Assembly: GCF_016858125.1 (NCBI RefSeq)
Contig: NZ_CP064781.1
Location: 3,357,501-3,421,500, forward strand
DNA: 64,000 nucleotides
Source of the DNA: Azospira restricta
Lineage (GTDB): Bacteria > Pseudomonadota > Gammaproteobacteria > Burkholderiales > Rhodocyclaceae
Reading direction: 5' to 3'
Of this stretch, positions 48,724 to 56,316 are shown one piece after another (within the stretch, counting starts at the first letter, position 1; every line of letters starts with the position of its first letter). The translations under genes were made by a program, and so were the position numbers. A model generated the notes under the pieces. It was not told where the DNA came from and did no database searches. It saw only the letters and a program-made list of their open reading frames with translations.

Positions 48724-51429
48724 TCAGGCGACATACTGGCAACGCGACGCCGGCGTCCGCGTATCCATGTTGCGGCCGCGGTTCAGGTGGTCCTCGATCT
48801 CCGCCGCGCAGCCCGGCAGCCGGGCGAACAGGAAGACCGTGAAGGCGCCCTGCTCGAGCGCGGCGGACGGCAGCTCGCCGCCCCGCCAGGCGCGCCAGGT
48901 CATGCCCAGCAGCAGCGCGGCGATCACCGCGTCGATGTTGACGCAGTAGACGGTGCGCGAGACGCCGCCGTCGTGCAGCGCCTGCACCAGCTGCAGGTAG
49001 TAGTCGTGGAAGACGTTGTACTCGCCGCGCCCGGCGAGCAGGCGGTGGACGAAGCGCTCGCGCGGGTCGTGATTGACCGGCTTGTCCTTGAACACCGGAT
49101 GGTTGACGCCGGGGATCTTGCGCAGGTCGGCGCTGCCGGCCGCCTTGCGCGCGGCCTTGTAGTCGGCGTACTCGGCGGCGTAGGCGCGCGCCATCGCCGC
49201 CAGGTCGAGGCCGTGCGCGGGCACGGCGGGGTCGGCGAGCGCGCTGTCGCGGAAGCGCTCGAGGAGGAAGGCGACGCCCTCGAAGCCGTTGCCGCCGTGC
49301 GCGTAGCCGGTATGGCTCAGGAAGCCGAGCAGCGCCTTGTTGAGCTGGACGCGCTCCGGGGTTTCCGGGCCGTCGGCCGACACCGCGCCCTTCGCGCCCT
49401 GCGCCGAGATGGTGCCGGGGCCGTTGCTCAGCAGCAGGCCGAGCAGGGTCTGCAGCGCGTAGCGTGCGGATTCGTCGGGCAGGCGGCCGAGCAGCGCGAG
49501 GTGGGCGAAATCGGCGAGGTCGTGGCGGGTGGCGAGCTCCTCCAGCGCGACGCCGCAGAAGCGCCCCGGCGCATGCCGCGCGGCGTCGGCGGCGACTCCG
49601 ACCGCGGTGGCGAAGAGGCGCAGCCACCAGGGCAGGTTGTCGACGGTGAGGCGCGAGATGCGCTTGCGCATCAGCGGCCCCCAGGCCAGCGTCGCGGCGA
49701 TCGCGGCGAGCACCGCGTCGGCGCTCGGCTGGCCGTCGCCAAGCCGCAGGAAGCGGACGAAGACCGAGCGCGCGCCGCGCGCGGCGATGCCCGCCAGCAG
49801 CAGCTCGGCCAGCGGGTCGGGCGCCGCCGCCCGGCAGGCCGCGCGCAGGCTGCCGTCGGCGTCGATCGCGGCGAGGTCGAAGTCCGCGTCGCCGGCATCC
49901 TTGAGGCCGGCGGCGGCGAAGGCGTCGACCAGGCGGCGGAGCAGCGCGCGGCTCGGCTCGGCGGCACGCGGGCCGACGATGGCGAGCGCGGCGGCGAGCG
50001 CGGCGTTCGGCGCGTTGCCGGCCTCGCGCGCCGCCTGCGCCGCCGCCAGCGCGGGACTGCCGTGCAGCCCGAGCAGCGCGCCGACGGCGACATTGAGCAG
50101 CTTGCGGTCGTTGTCGCCGCCGCGTTCGCGCAGCAAGGCCAGGCAGACGTTGGCCTCGAACGGCGCCTGCGCGGCGTCGAGCATCGACACGCCGTGCAGG
50201 CTGCTGACCTGGGTCGCGGGGTCCATCTGCGAGGCGCCGGAGGCGTCCTTCATCGCCTGGCGCGGGAAGACGGCGCCGACCTGCTCGGCCAGCGCGGCGA
50301 TCTGCGCATCGTAGGGCGCGATCGCCTGCACCGCCGGCAGGTCGAGGACGGGCGGCAGCGCGATGCCGGCGTTGGCGCCGAACCACGGCTTCAACTCCAT
50401 CGAGCCCTCCGGCGCGAAGTCCGGCAGCGTGGCGTTGGCGCGCATGACGGCGGTGAGCGCGGCCGGGATGTGGGCGATGTTGGTGACGACGGCGCCCTTC
50501 GCCGAGAACACCGGAGTGTCCGGCGTGAAGATGCCGTCGACGCCGAACTTGTCCATGAACCAGGCCTCCTTGGCGGCGGCGTCGTCGTGGCCGCCGGCCA
50601 TCGCCCCGGCATGGCCCACCGCCCGCGTCAGGCGGGCCTTCCAGCGGCCGACGACGCAGGCGACGACGGGCTTGGTGAAATGCGCCTCGCGCTCGTAGAA
50701 GCCGCCCGGCTCGCAGTACAGCACCGCCGCCCGGCTGCGCGCGTCGTTGGCCAGCGCGAAGGCGAACTCGGGCGCGGCGTAGTGGATATAGACGTCCTTG
50801 CCGCTGGAGACCAGCGTCGTCGTGCCCCAGCCGGCCATGCGCAGGTACTGGGCGATGGTGGTGGTGAAGCCGCCGGAGTTCGACAGGATGGCGATCGATC
50901 CCGGCTTCAGCGTGTCGCCGGGGCTGTCGCCGCCGAGCGCGCCGCCGATGCGCACGCGGTTCCACGAGTCGGCGACGCCGAGGCAGTTGGCGCCGAAGAT
51001 GTCGATGCCGTTGGCCTGGCCCATGGCGCGGATCTCGCGCGCGTCGTGCACGGCGATCTTCTCGGTGATGATGAACACCTTGCGCAGGCCGGGATTGACC
51101 CGGATCAGCTCGGCGACGCCGTCGCGGGCGGCCGCGGGCGGCAGGTAGACGACGCCGCAGTTGAACGCATGGCCGTCGTCGAGGCCCTCGCGCACGCTGT
51201 TGTAGACCGGGATGTTGCCGGCCGGCGTGGCCAGCACCTGGCCGCGGCGCCCGGGCGAAGTGCCGAAGACGACGTTGCCGCCCGACCAGGCGTGGCCGAC
51301 CGGCGTCACCTCGCTCGATTCGCCGCCGAGGATGTTGAGGACGCAGACGCGGTCCTCGCGCGTCGCCACCTGCGCCAGCGAGCTGATGCCGACGAAATAC
51401 TTGAATTCACCGATGCCTTGCTTGTACAT
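48724..51429 (-). CDS. ATP-citrate-lyase-like large subunit: succinyl-CoA-synthetase alpha module plus divergent citrate-synthase module
   Basis: 901 residues, much longer than AclA-type subunits (about 610). Residues 1-345 are a CoA-binding/CoA-ligase alpha module (SIAILSNSGGFTTTI at 178-192) with the phospho-histidine H273 in GHAGA. From about 400 a citrate-synthase-like module resembles the C-terminus of ATP-citrate lyase (NIDAVIAALLLG with D833, GAFTVFLFARLPG, C-terminal DHLNRGR). A helical Ala-rich insertion of about 210 residues splits this module. By eye alignment to human ACLY, the DHGP segment is SNGP (668-671) and the GHR catalytic triplet is NHP (776-778; H777 kept). It could be a true citrate lyase or cleave another citrate-like acid. 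It lies 19 bases after the small subunit, under a TctD-like box. Confidence 0.75.
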   Translation of the reverse strand: MYKQGIGEFKYFVGISSLAQVATREDRVCVLNILGGESSEVTPVGHAWSGGNVVFGTSPGRRGQVLATPAGNIPVYNSVREGLDDGHAFNCGVVYLPPAAARDGVAELIRVNPGLRKVFIITEKIAVHDAREIRAMGQANGIDIFGANCLGVADSWNRVRIGGALGGDSPGDTLKPGSIAILSNSGGFTTTIAQYLRMAGWGTTTLVSSGKDVYIHYAAPEFAFALANDARSRAAVLYCEPGGFYEREAHFTKPVVACVVGRWKARLTRAVGHAGAMAGGHDDAAAKEAWFMDKFGVDGIFTPDTPVFSAKGAVVTNIAHIPAALTAVMRANATLPDFAPEGSMELKPWFGANAGIALPPVLDLPAVQAIAPYDAQIAALAEQVGAVFPRQAMKDASGASQMDPATQVSSLHGVSMLDAAQAPFEANVCLALLRERGGDNDRKLLNVAVGALLGLHGSPALAAAQAAREAGNAPNAALAAALAIVGPRAAEPSRALLRRLVDAFAAAGLKDAGDADFDLAAIDADGSLRAACRAAAPDPLAELLLAGIAARGARSVFVRFLRLGDGQPSADAVLAAIAATLAWGPLMRKRISRLTVDNLPWWLRLFATAVGVAADAARHAPGRFCGVALEELATRHDLADFAHLALLGRLPDESARYALQTLLGLLLSNGPGTISAQGAKGAVSADGPETPERVQLNKALLGFLSHTGYAHGGNGFEGVAFLLERFRDSALADPAVPAHGLDLAAMARAYAAEYADYKAARKAAGSADLRKIPGVNHPVFKDKPVNHDPRERFVHRLLAGRGEYNVFHDYYLQLVQALHDGGVSRTVYCVNIDAVIAALLLGMTWRAWRGGELPSAALEQGAFTVFLFARLPGCAAEIEDHLNRGRNMDTRTPASRCQYVA

Positions 51430-51448
51430 GCCGTTCTCCTCGGGTTGA

Positions 51449-52729
51449 TCAGGCGGCCGCGGCGACGCCGAGGCGTTCGGCGAGCAGCCGCCGGCCTTCG
51501 CCCTGCATCCACCGGTTGGCCTCGCGCGCGTAGTCGACCACTTCGCTCATCGCCGAGTCGAAGCCGAACAGGCGGTAGGGCAGGCCGAGCGCCTCGCAGG
51601 TGTCGCGCAGCACGCCCATGCCACGCACCAGGTTCGGCCCGCCGCGGCCGGCGACGACGTAGAGCGGCGTCGGGCCGTGCTGGCTGAAGTGCTCGCGCAG
51701 CGCGTCGGCCATCGCGCGGAAGGTCTCGAAGATGTCGGTGTTGTTCGACTTGCCGCCGATGATGAAGAGCACGTTCGACTGCCGGAGCCAGTGCTTGAAG
51801 CAGATCGCGGCGACCGCCTTCATCTTCTCGTAGGGCGGGTTGCCGCCGAAGTCGGAGGAGATGATCGCGTCGTCGCCGAGCATCTCGGTCACCAGCGAAT
51901 TGGCGCCGCCGCCGAAGGTCGGCGCGAGGATGCTGCCGCGCTCGTTGATCACATAGACGTCGCTCTGCCCCTGGTGGGTGCGCAGCTGGTTGATCTCCTG
52001 CTCGAAATCCGAGTAGTCGGCGGCGAACAGGTGGGCCGGCAGCTTCAGGCGGTGCCAGCGCGGATCGTCGCGGTCGAAGCCGCACTTGAAGTCGCAGGCC
52101 ACCGGCGTCAGCCGCCCGCGGCGGTCGGCGCGCATGCGGATCGGGTTGAGTTCGAGCGTGGTCATGCCGAAGTCGTGGAACAGCTCCCACAGCCGCGGCA
52201 GGTGCTGCACCAGCGGCGAGATGATCTGCTTCGGGGCGCCGATGTCGGCAAGCGCGTTGGCGACGACGAAGGCCTTGAGGCCGGTCAGCGAGTCGAAGGG
52301 CACCTGCGCCACCTGTGCCTTGTCCAGCTCCTCGATGTCCATGCCGCCGCGATGGGTCAGCGTCATCGTCGGCGCGCGGAAATGCGTGGAGTCGGAAATC
52401 GAGAAGTAGATCTCGTGCTCGGCCGGGACGGCGCCCTCGAAGGTGACGCCGTTGGCCTTGGCCACCTGGTGGCCGTGGCGGTGCTCGACGAAGTAGAGGC
52501 GCTCCTTCTCGGCCAGCGCCGTCTTCAGGTCGGCGGCGCGGCCGACCAGCCCGGCCTTGCCCTTCTTGCCGACGCCGCCCTTGAACACCGGCTTGACGAA
52601 GACCGAGCCGTGGCGCTCGATCAGGCCCTTGATCTCTTCTTCGGAGGCATCGGGACCGAGTACCTCGGCGCAGGGAAAATCGGCGAACTGCAGCAGGCGC
52701 GCGCCGTACAACATGCCGGTGATCTGCAT
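51449..52729 (-). CDS. ATP-citrate-lyase-like small subunit (ATP-grasp plus citrate-binding domain)
   Basis: 426 residues, aligned by eye along the N-terminal part of human ATP-citrate lyase. ATP-grasp: FVKPVFKGGVGKKGKAGLVG (44-63), THRGGMD (125-131), MTTLELNPIRM (189-199). The C-terminal citrate-binding module has FGGGANSLVTEML, IGGKSNNTDIF (324-334) and GRGGPNLVRGMGVL with R362. In human ACLY the matching segment and arginine hold citrate, so these residues look largely preserved. It is the first gene of the operon, with AGGAGAGCA before the ATG. With the following gene it should form an alpha/beta CoA ligase-lyase. Confidence 0.8.
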   Translation of the reverse strand: MQITGMLYGARLLQFADFPCAEVLGPDASEEEIKGLIERHGSVFVKPVFKGGVGKKGKAGLVGRAADLKTALAEKERLYFVEHRHGHQVAKANGVTFEGAVPAEHEIYFSISDSTHFRAPTMTLTHRGGMDIEELDKAQVAQVPFDSLTGLKAFVVANALADIGAPKQIISPLVQHLPRLWELFHDFGMTTLELNPIRMRADRRGRLTPVACDFKCGFDRDDPRWHRLKLPAHLFAADYSDFEQEINQLRTHQGQSDVYVINERGSILAPTFGGGANSLVTEMLGDDAIISSDFGGNPPYEKMKAVAAICFKHWLRQSNVLFIIGGKSNNTDIFETFRAMADALREHFSQHGPTPLYVVAGRGGPNLVRGMGVLRDTCEALGLPYRLFGFDSAMSEVVDYAREANRWMQGEGRRLLAERLGVAAAA

Positions 52730-52782
52730 GGCATTGCTCTCCTAGTCGGGACGTGGGGAAGGCGGATGGTAGGGCGGGCGGG

Positions 52783-52799
52783 CTTTCGAACGCCTTTCG
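52783..52799 (-). promoter_or_regulatory. Putative TctD box of the citrate-lyase-like operon
   Basis: Minus strand CGAAAG-GCGTT-CGAAAG, perfect half-sites 11 bp apart, then 11 bases to TACCAT (52766-52771), a fair -10. The box lies where a -35 would be, as for a class II activator. It is 54 bases before the first gene, in the 82-base spacer after the chemoreceptor gene. Confidence 0.65.
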
Positions 52800-52811
52800 A
52801 GCGCCGCCGCG

Positions 52812-54470
52812 CTACACCCGGAACTGGCCGACGGTGTCGCGCAGCGAACGGGCGAGCGCATCGAGCTCGCGCGAGGTGGCGGCGGCCTGGCCGGCGGCGG
52901 TGGCGCTGTCGGCGGCCATGCGCGTGACGCGGTGCGCCTCGGCGGCGATGCTGCCGGCGCGTTCCTCCTGCGCCTGCAAGCCCTGGCTGACGTCGCGCAC
53001 CGCCTGGGCGGCGGCCTCGGCGCCATGGCGGATGTCGTCCATGCAGGCGCCAGTCTGCTCGGCCAGGCCGCGCCCGCTGTCCACCTCGTGCACCACTTCG
53101 GCCATGCTGCCGGTGGCGGCGCCCGAGCCGGCCTGGATCTCGGCGATGGTGGCCTGGATTTCGGCGGTCGAGCGCGTGGTGCGCTCGGCCAGCTTCCTGA
53201 CCTCGTCGGCGACCACCGCGAAGCCGCGGCCCTGCTCGCCGGCGCGCGCCGCCTCGATGGCGGCGTTCAGCGCCAGCAGGTTGGTCTGGTCGGCGATCTC
53301 GCGGATCGCGGCGACCACCGACGACACCCGCTCCGACTGGCCGTCCAGGCCGACCACGGCGGTGCTGGCGCGGCCGACGGCGGCGGCGATGCGGCGCACG
53401 CCGGCGGTGCTCTCGCCGATCATCCGGCAGCCCTCGCCGGCGCGCTCGCCGGAGCCTTCGGCCCGGGCCAGCGCCTGCCGCGAATGGCCGGCCAGTTCCT
53501 CGATGCTGGCGCTCATGCCGGCGATGGCCTCGACCATGCGGCCGCTGGCCGTGCTCTGCTCGCGGCTGGCGTCGGCGACGCGGGCGGCGGCGCCGGACAC
53601 CGCCGCCGAGGCCTGGCCGAGGCGGTCGGCATCGTCGAGCACGGTGCGCAGCGAGGCCTGGATGGCGGCGATCAGGCCGTTCAGCGCGGCCAGCGTGTCG
53701 CCGATCTCGTCCTCGCGGGTAGGCATCGCCCGCACCGTGAAGTCCCGCTCGCGGGCGATGCGCCCGATCAGGTCGCGCATGCCGCGCAGCGGCCGCAGGA
53801 TCGAGCGGCCGAGCGCCACGGTCATCGCCGCCAGCACGGCGCTCAGCGCCAGCAGGACGCCGACGGTGAGGCCGCGGGCGCTGTCGAAGGAAGCCATGGT
53901 CTCGCTTTCGGCCTGCGCGATGCGGCGCTGCCTTTCCTCGACCGCGGCGTCGAGGGCGCCCATCAGCGCCTGCTGCGGCTCGGCCTGGGCCGCCAGCGGC
54001 GCCTTGAATTCGAGGCTCAGCATGGCGCGGCTGCCCTCGTCGGCCCCGGCCGCGGCGGCAACCAGCTCGAGCAGCTGCTGCTCGGCGCGTTCCCAGGCGC
54101 CCCATTGCTCGGACAGGCGCTGCCACAGCGCCTGCTCGCGCTCCGACTTGGCCAGCGCGGCGTAGACGCCGAGCGAACGCCGCGCCTCGGCGAGCAGCGC
54201 CTCCTTGTCGGCGGCGGCGCGGGCGAAGCGTGCCGCGGCGTCGTTGGCGAAGGCCCAGCTCTCCATTTCGAGGCTCAGCGCGCGCGTGCGCAGGCTGGCG
54301 TGGCGCCACGACTCCAGCGCGCGCAGCGCCGGCACGTGCTGGCCGCTGAGGTCGCTGACCACCTGCCGGATATGGGCGATGCCGAACAGGCCGACGCCGC
54401 CCTCGGCGAGCAGGCCGCCGATGCAGAGCAGGGTCATCAGGACGAGCTTGGTGTGGATGCTGGCTTTCAT
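52812..54470 (-). CDS. Methyl-accepting chemotaxis protein, tricarboxylate-region
   Basis: 552 residues from [11 protein letters not shown]1 about 9-31, a large periplasmic helical domain of about 165 residues (probably a helical-bundle ligand-binding domain), TM2 about 200-222, HAMP (223-277), then a signalling domain with tip [19 protein letters not shown]. No methylase-binding tail is seen. It is divergent from tctC, preceded by its own TctD-like box and a leader with a terminator. A receptor for citrate or related acids is a fair inference from context; the sensor domain itself is not diagnostic by eye. Confidence 0.9.
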   Translation of the reverse strand: MKASIHTKLVLMTLLCIGGLLAEGGVGLFGIAHIRQVVSDLSGQHVPALRALESWRHASLRTRALSLEMESWAFANDAAARFARAAADKEALLAEARRSLGVYAALAKSEREQALWQRLSEQWGAWERAEQQLLELVAAAAGADEGSRAMLSLEFKAPLAAQAEPQQALMGALDAAVEERQRRIAQAESETMASFDSARGLTVGVLLALSAVLAAMTVALGRSILRPLRGMRDLIGRIARERDFTVRAMPTREDEIGDTLAALNGLIAAIQASLRTVLDDADRLGQASAAVSGAAARVADASREQSTASGRMVEAIAGMSASIEELAGHSRQALARAEGSGERAGEGCRMIGESTAGVRRIAAAVGRASTAVVGLDGQSERVSSVVAAIREIADQTNLLALNAAIEAARAGEQGRGFAVVADEVRKLAERTTRSTAEIQATIAEIQAGSGAATGSMAEVVHEVDSGRGLAEQTGACMDDIRHGAEAAAQAVRDVSQGLQAQEERAGSIAAEAHRVTRMAADSATAAGQAAATSRELDALARSLRDTVGQFRV

Positions 54471-54487
54471 GCCGCAAGGTCTCCGGT

Positions 54488-54515
54488 AAAAAAAGCCCGG
54501 CCGTGGCGGCCGGGC
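54488..54515 (-). terminator. Terminator in the chemoreceptor leader
   Basis: Minus strand: GCCCGGCC-loop-GGCCGGGC (8 bp, 5-nt loop) followed by seven T, ending 18 bases before the chemoreceptor ATG and just before its GGAGA ribosome site. Immediately upstream another stem (GGCTGGCGG with CCGCCAGCC, 54521-54554) and a repeated GGACGACCTGCCCG-like element lie in the same leader. No gene upstream on this strand needs this terminator, so it looks like leader-based attenuation. Confidence 0.75.
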
Positions 54516-54641
54516 GGGAAAGGCTGGCGGCGCGGGAGGAAATGACCGCCAGCCGGGCAGGTCGCCCGCAGCGGAGGCGGCGACGGGCAGGTCGTCCGCG
54601 TTCCGGGGGACGGGAACGAACCGGCACGCTACGGGGGAAAG

Positions 54642-54658
54642 CTTTCGATTTGCCTTCA
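54642..54658 (-). promoter_or_regulatory. Putative TctD box of the chemoreceptor gene
   Basis: Minus strand TGAAGG-CAAAT-CGAAAG, half-sites 11 bp apart with one mismatch, then ten bases to TAGCGT (54626-54631). It points toward the chemoreceptor, opposite to the tctC box 53 bases away. Confidence 0.55.
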
Positions 54659-54711
54659 GCCGCAAACCGGCCCGCCACGGCCGTCCACGGGGCTTTCGCC
54701 GGCGGCGGCGG

Positions 54712-54728
54712 TGAAAGCAATTCGAAAG
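54712..54728 (+). promoter_or_regulatory. Putative TctD box of tctCBA
   Basis: TGAAAG-CAATT-CGAAAG, half-sites 11 bp apart, then ten bases to TATCGT (54739-54744) as -10. It is embedded in a larger inverted repeat GGGGCTTTCG/CGAAAGCCCC (54690-54732). Confidence 0.65.
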
Positions 54729-54814
54729 CCCCCCTGCGTATCGTCCGGGCCAAGCGCCATGGAACGGACCAGTGCCCGGCGCCCACCACCCATCACGACA
54801 CGCGAGGAGACTTC

Positions 54815-55786
54815 ATGAAAAGCAAACAGATTCTGGCGACCCTGGTCGCCACCCTGGTCATCGGCAGCGCCCAGGCCGCGCCCGACAAGCCGGAATGCAT
54901 CGCCCCCGCCAAGCCCGGCGGCGGCTTCGACCTCACCTGCAAGCTGGTGCAGAGCGCACTGGCCAACGGCGGCCAGCTGTCGGCGCCGATGCGCATCACC
55001 TACATGCCGGGCGGCATCGGCGCCGTCGCCTACAACACCGTCGTCGCCCAGCGCCCGGACGAGCCCGGCACCATCGTCGCCTTCTCCGGCGGCTCGGTGC
55101 TCAACCTGGCGATCGGCAAGTTCGGCAAGTACAGCGAGGCCGACGTCAAGTGGCTGGCCGCGGTCGGCGCCGACTACGGCGCGATCATCGTGCGCGCGGA
55201 TTCGCCCTACAAGACCCTGAAGGATCTCGTCGACGCCACCCGCGCCGACCCGGCCAAGGTGGTGTATGGCGCCGGCGGCACGGTCGGCAGCCAGGACTGG
55301 ATGAAGTCGGCGCTGATCGCCAAGCAGGCCGGCGTCAATTACAAGAACATGCGCTACGTCGCCTTCGAGGGCGGCGGCGAGGCGCTGACCGCGCTGATGG
55401 GTGGCCACGTCCAGGCCTATTCGGGCGACGCCTCCGAAATCGCCGCCCACCTGAAGGGCGGCAAGGTGCGCGTGCTCGCCGTCCTCGCCGAGCAGCGCCT
55501 GCCCGGCGAACTGGCCAACATCCCGACCGCCAAGGAACAGGGCTACCCGGTCGACTGGACCATCGTGCGCGGCTACTACATGGGGCCCAAGGTGTCGGAC
55601 GCCGACTACAAGTGGTGGGTCGGCGCCTTCGACAAGCTGCTGGCCTCGGGCGAGTTCGCCAAGCTGCGCGAAGAGCGCGGTCTCTTTCCGTTCAACCTGA
55701 CCGGCGACAAGCTGACCGAGTTCATCAAGAAAGACGTCAAGCGCTACGCCGAGCTGGCCAGGGAATTCGGCCTCGGCACCCAGTAA
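54815..55786 (+). CDS. tctC: Tripartite tricarboxylate transporter periplasmic binding protein TctC
   Basis: 323 residues with a signal peptide (1-21, ending GSAQA). Mature start APDKPECIAPAKPGGGFDLTC is the Bug/TctC ligand loop; YMPGGIGAVAYN follows and the two-lobe fold continues to KYAELAREFG-like helices. It delivers a tricarboxylate to TctAB. GAGGAG precedes the ATG. A terminator-like hairpin follows the gene, so it is likely made in excess over TctBA, as is common for binding proteins. Confidence 0.94.
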   Translation: MKSKQILATLVATLVIGSAQAAPDKPECIAPAKPGGGFDLTCKLVQSALANGGQLSAPMRITYMPGGIGAVAYNTVVAQRPDEPGTIVAFSGGSVLNLAIGKFGKYSEADVKWLAAVGADYGAIIVRADSPYKTLKDLVDATRADPAKVVYGAGGTVGSQDWMKSALIAKQAGVNYKNMRYVAFEGGGEALTALMGGHVQAYSGDASEIAAHLKGGKVRVLAVLAEQRLPGELANIPTAKEQGYPVDWTIVRGYYMGPKVSDADYKWWVGAFDKLLASGEFAKLREERGLFPFNLTGDKLTEFIKKDVKRYAELAREFGLGTQ

Positions 55787-55793
55787 GAAGCTT

Positions 55794-55848
55794 CGCCGCG
55801 CCTTCCGGTGCGGCGTTTTCGCGGCCGGGCCGGCGCGGCCCGGCCGCC
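55794..55848 (+). repeat. Two hairpins between tctC and tctB
   Basis: A 9-bp stem CGCCGCGCC/GGTGCGGCG with TTCC loop and TTTTC after it (55794-55820), then a longer G/C stem GCGGCCGGGCCG/CGGCCCGGCCGC (55821-55848). The first looks like a leaky terminator, the second like a barrier to 3' exonucleases. Confidence 0.7.
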
Positions 55849-55857
55849 AACTCGCGA

Positions 55858-56313
55858 ATGGAGAACATGGTGAGCGAGAGAATTTTTGGCTTTGCCCTGC
55901 TGCTGCTGTCGGTGGCGGGCATCTTGATCGGCTGGGACCTGCGCGCCCCGGTCGAATACGAACCGGTGGGACCGCGGGCCTTTCCGCTGCTGCTGCTGAC
56001 GCTGCTGGGGGTGACCGCCGTCGTCATGATCGTCAGCCGTCCGGCGCCGACCAAGTGGGCGCCGCCGCCGGTGCTGCGGCACGTCGCCGCCCTCTTCGTC
56101 GTCATGCTGGTCTATGCCTGGCTGTTCGACAAGCTCGGCTTCATCGTGGCCACCGCGCTGATGACCGTGCCGGTCGCCCGCTACTTCGGCGGCACCTGGC
56201 GCCAGTGCGTGCTCGGCGGCATCGGCCTCGGGGTCGGGCAGTTCTTCCTGTTCGACAAGATTCTCGACGTCGCCCTGCCCACCGGGCTATGGCTCAAACC
56301 GTTCCTGGGGTAA
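55858..56313 (+). CDS. tctB: Tripartite tricarboxylate transporter small membrane subunit TctB
   Basis: 151 residues from MENMVSER with four hydrophobic segments (about 10-28, 41-61, 78-108 in two parts, and 118-140), the TctB pattern. The start is uncertain: ATG 55858, ATG 55867 and GTG 55870 are all in frame, and GGAGAAC just before favours one of the later two. It ends three bases before tctA, so the membrane subunits are coupled. Confidence 0.9.
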   Translation: MENMVSERIFGFALLLLSVAGILIGWDLRAPVEYEPVGPRAFPLLLLTLLGVTAVVMIVSRPAPTKWAPPPVLRHVAALFVVMLVYAWLFDKLGFIVATALMTVPVARYFGGTWRQCVLGGIGLGVGQFFLFDKILDVALPTGLWLKPFLG

Positions 56314-56316
56314 AGC

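Noticed and set aside
48724-52729. Evidence of reverse-TCA autotrophy
   Set aside because: Only a lyase-like pair is present, with altered active-site residues and in a transport/regulator context; no ferredoxin-dependent oxidoreductase or fumarate reductase genes are in the window.
54471-54620. c-di-GMP (GEMM) riboswitch before the chemoreceptor
   Set aside because: I looked for the GEMM core and tetraloop-receptor sequences and did not find them; only stems and a terminator are seen.
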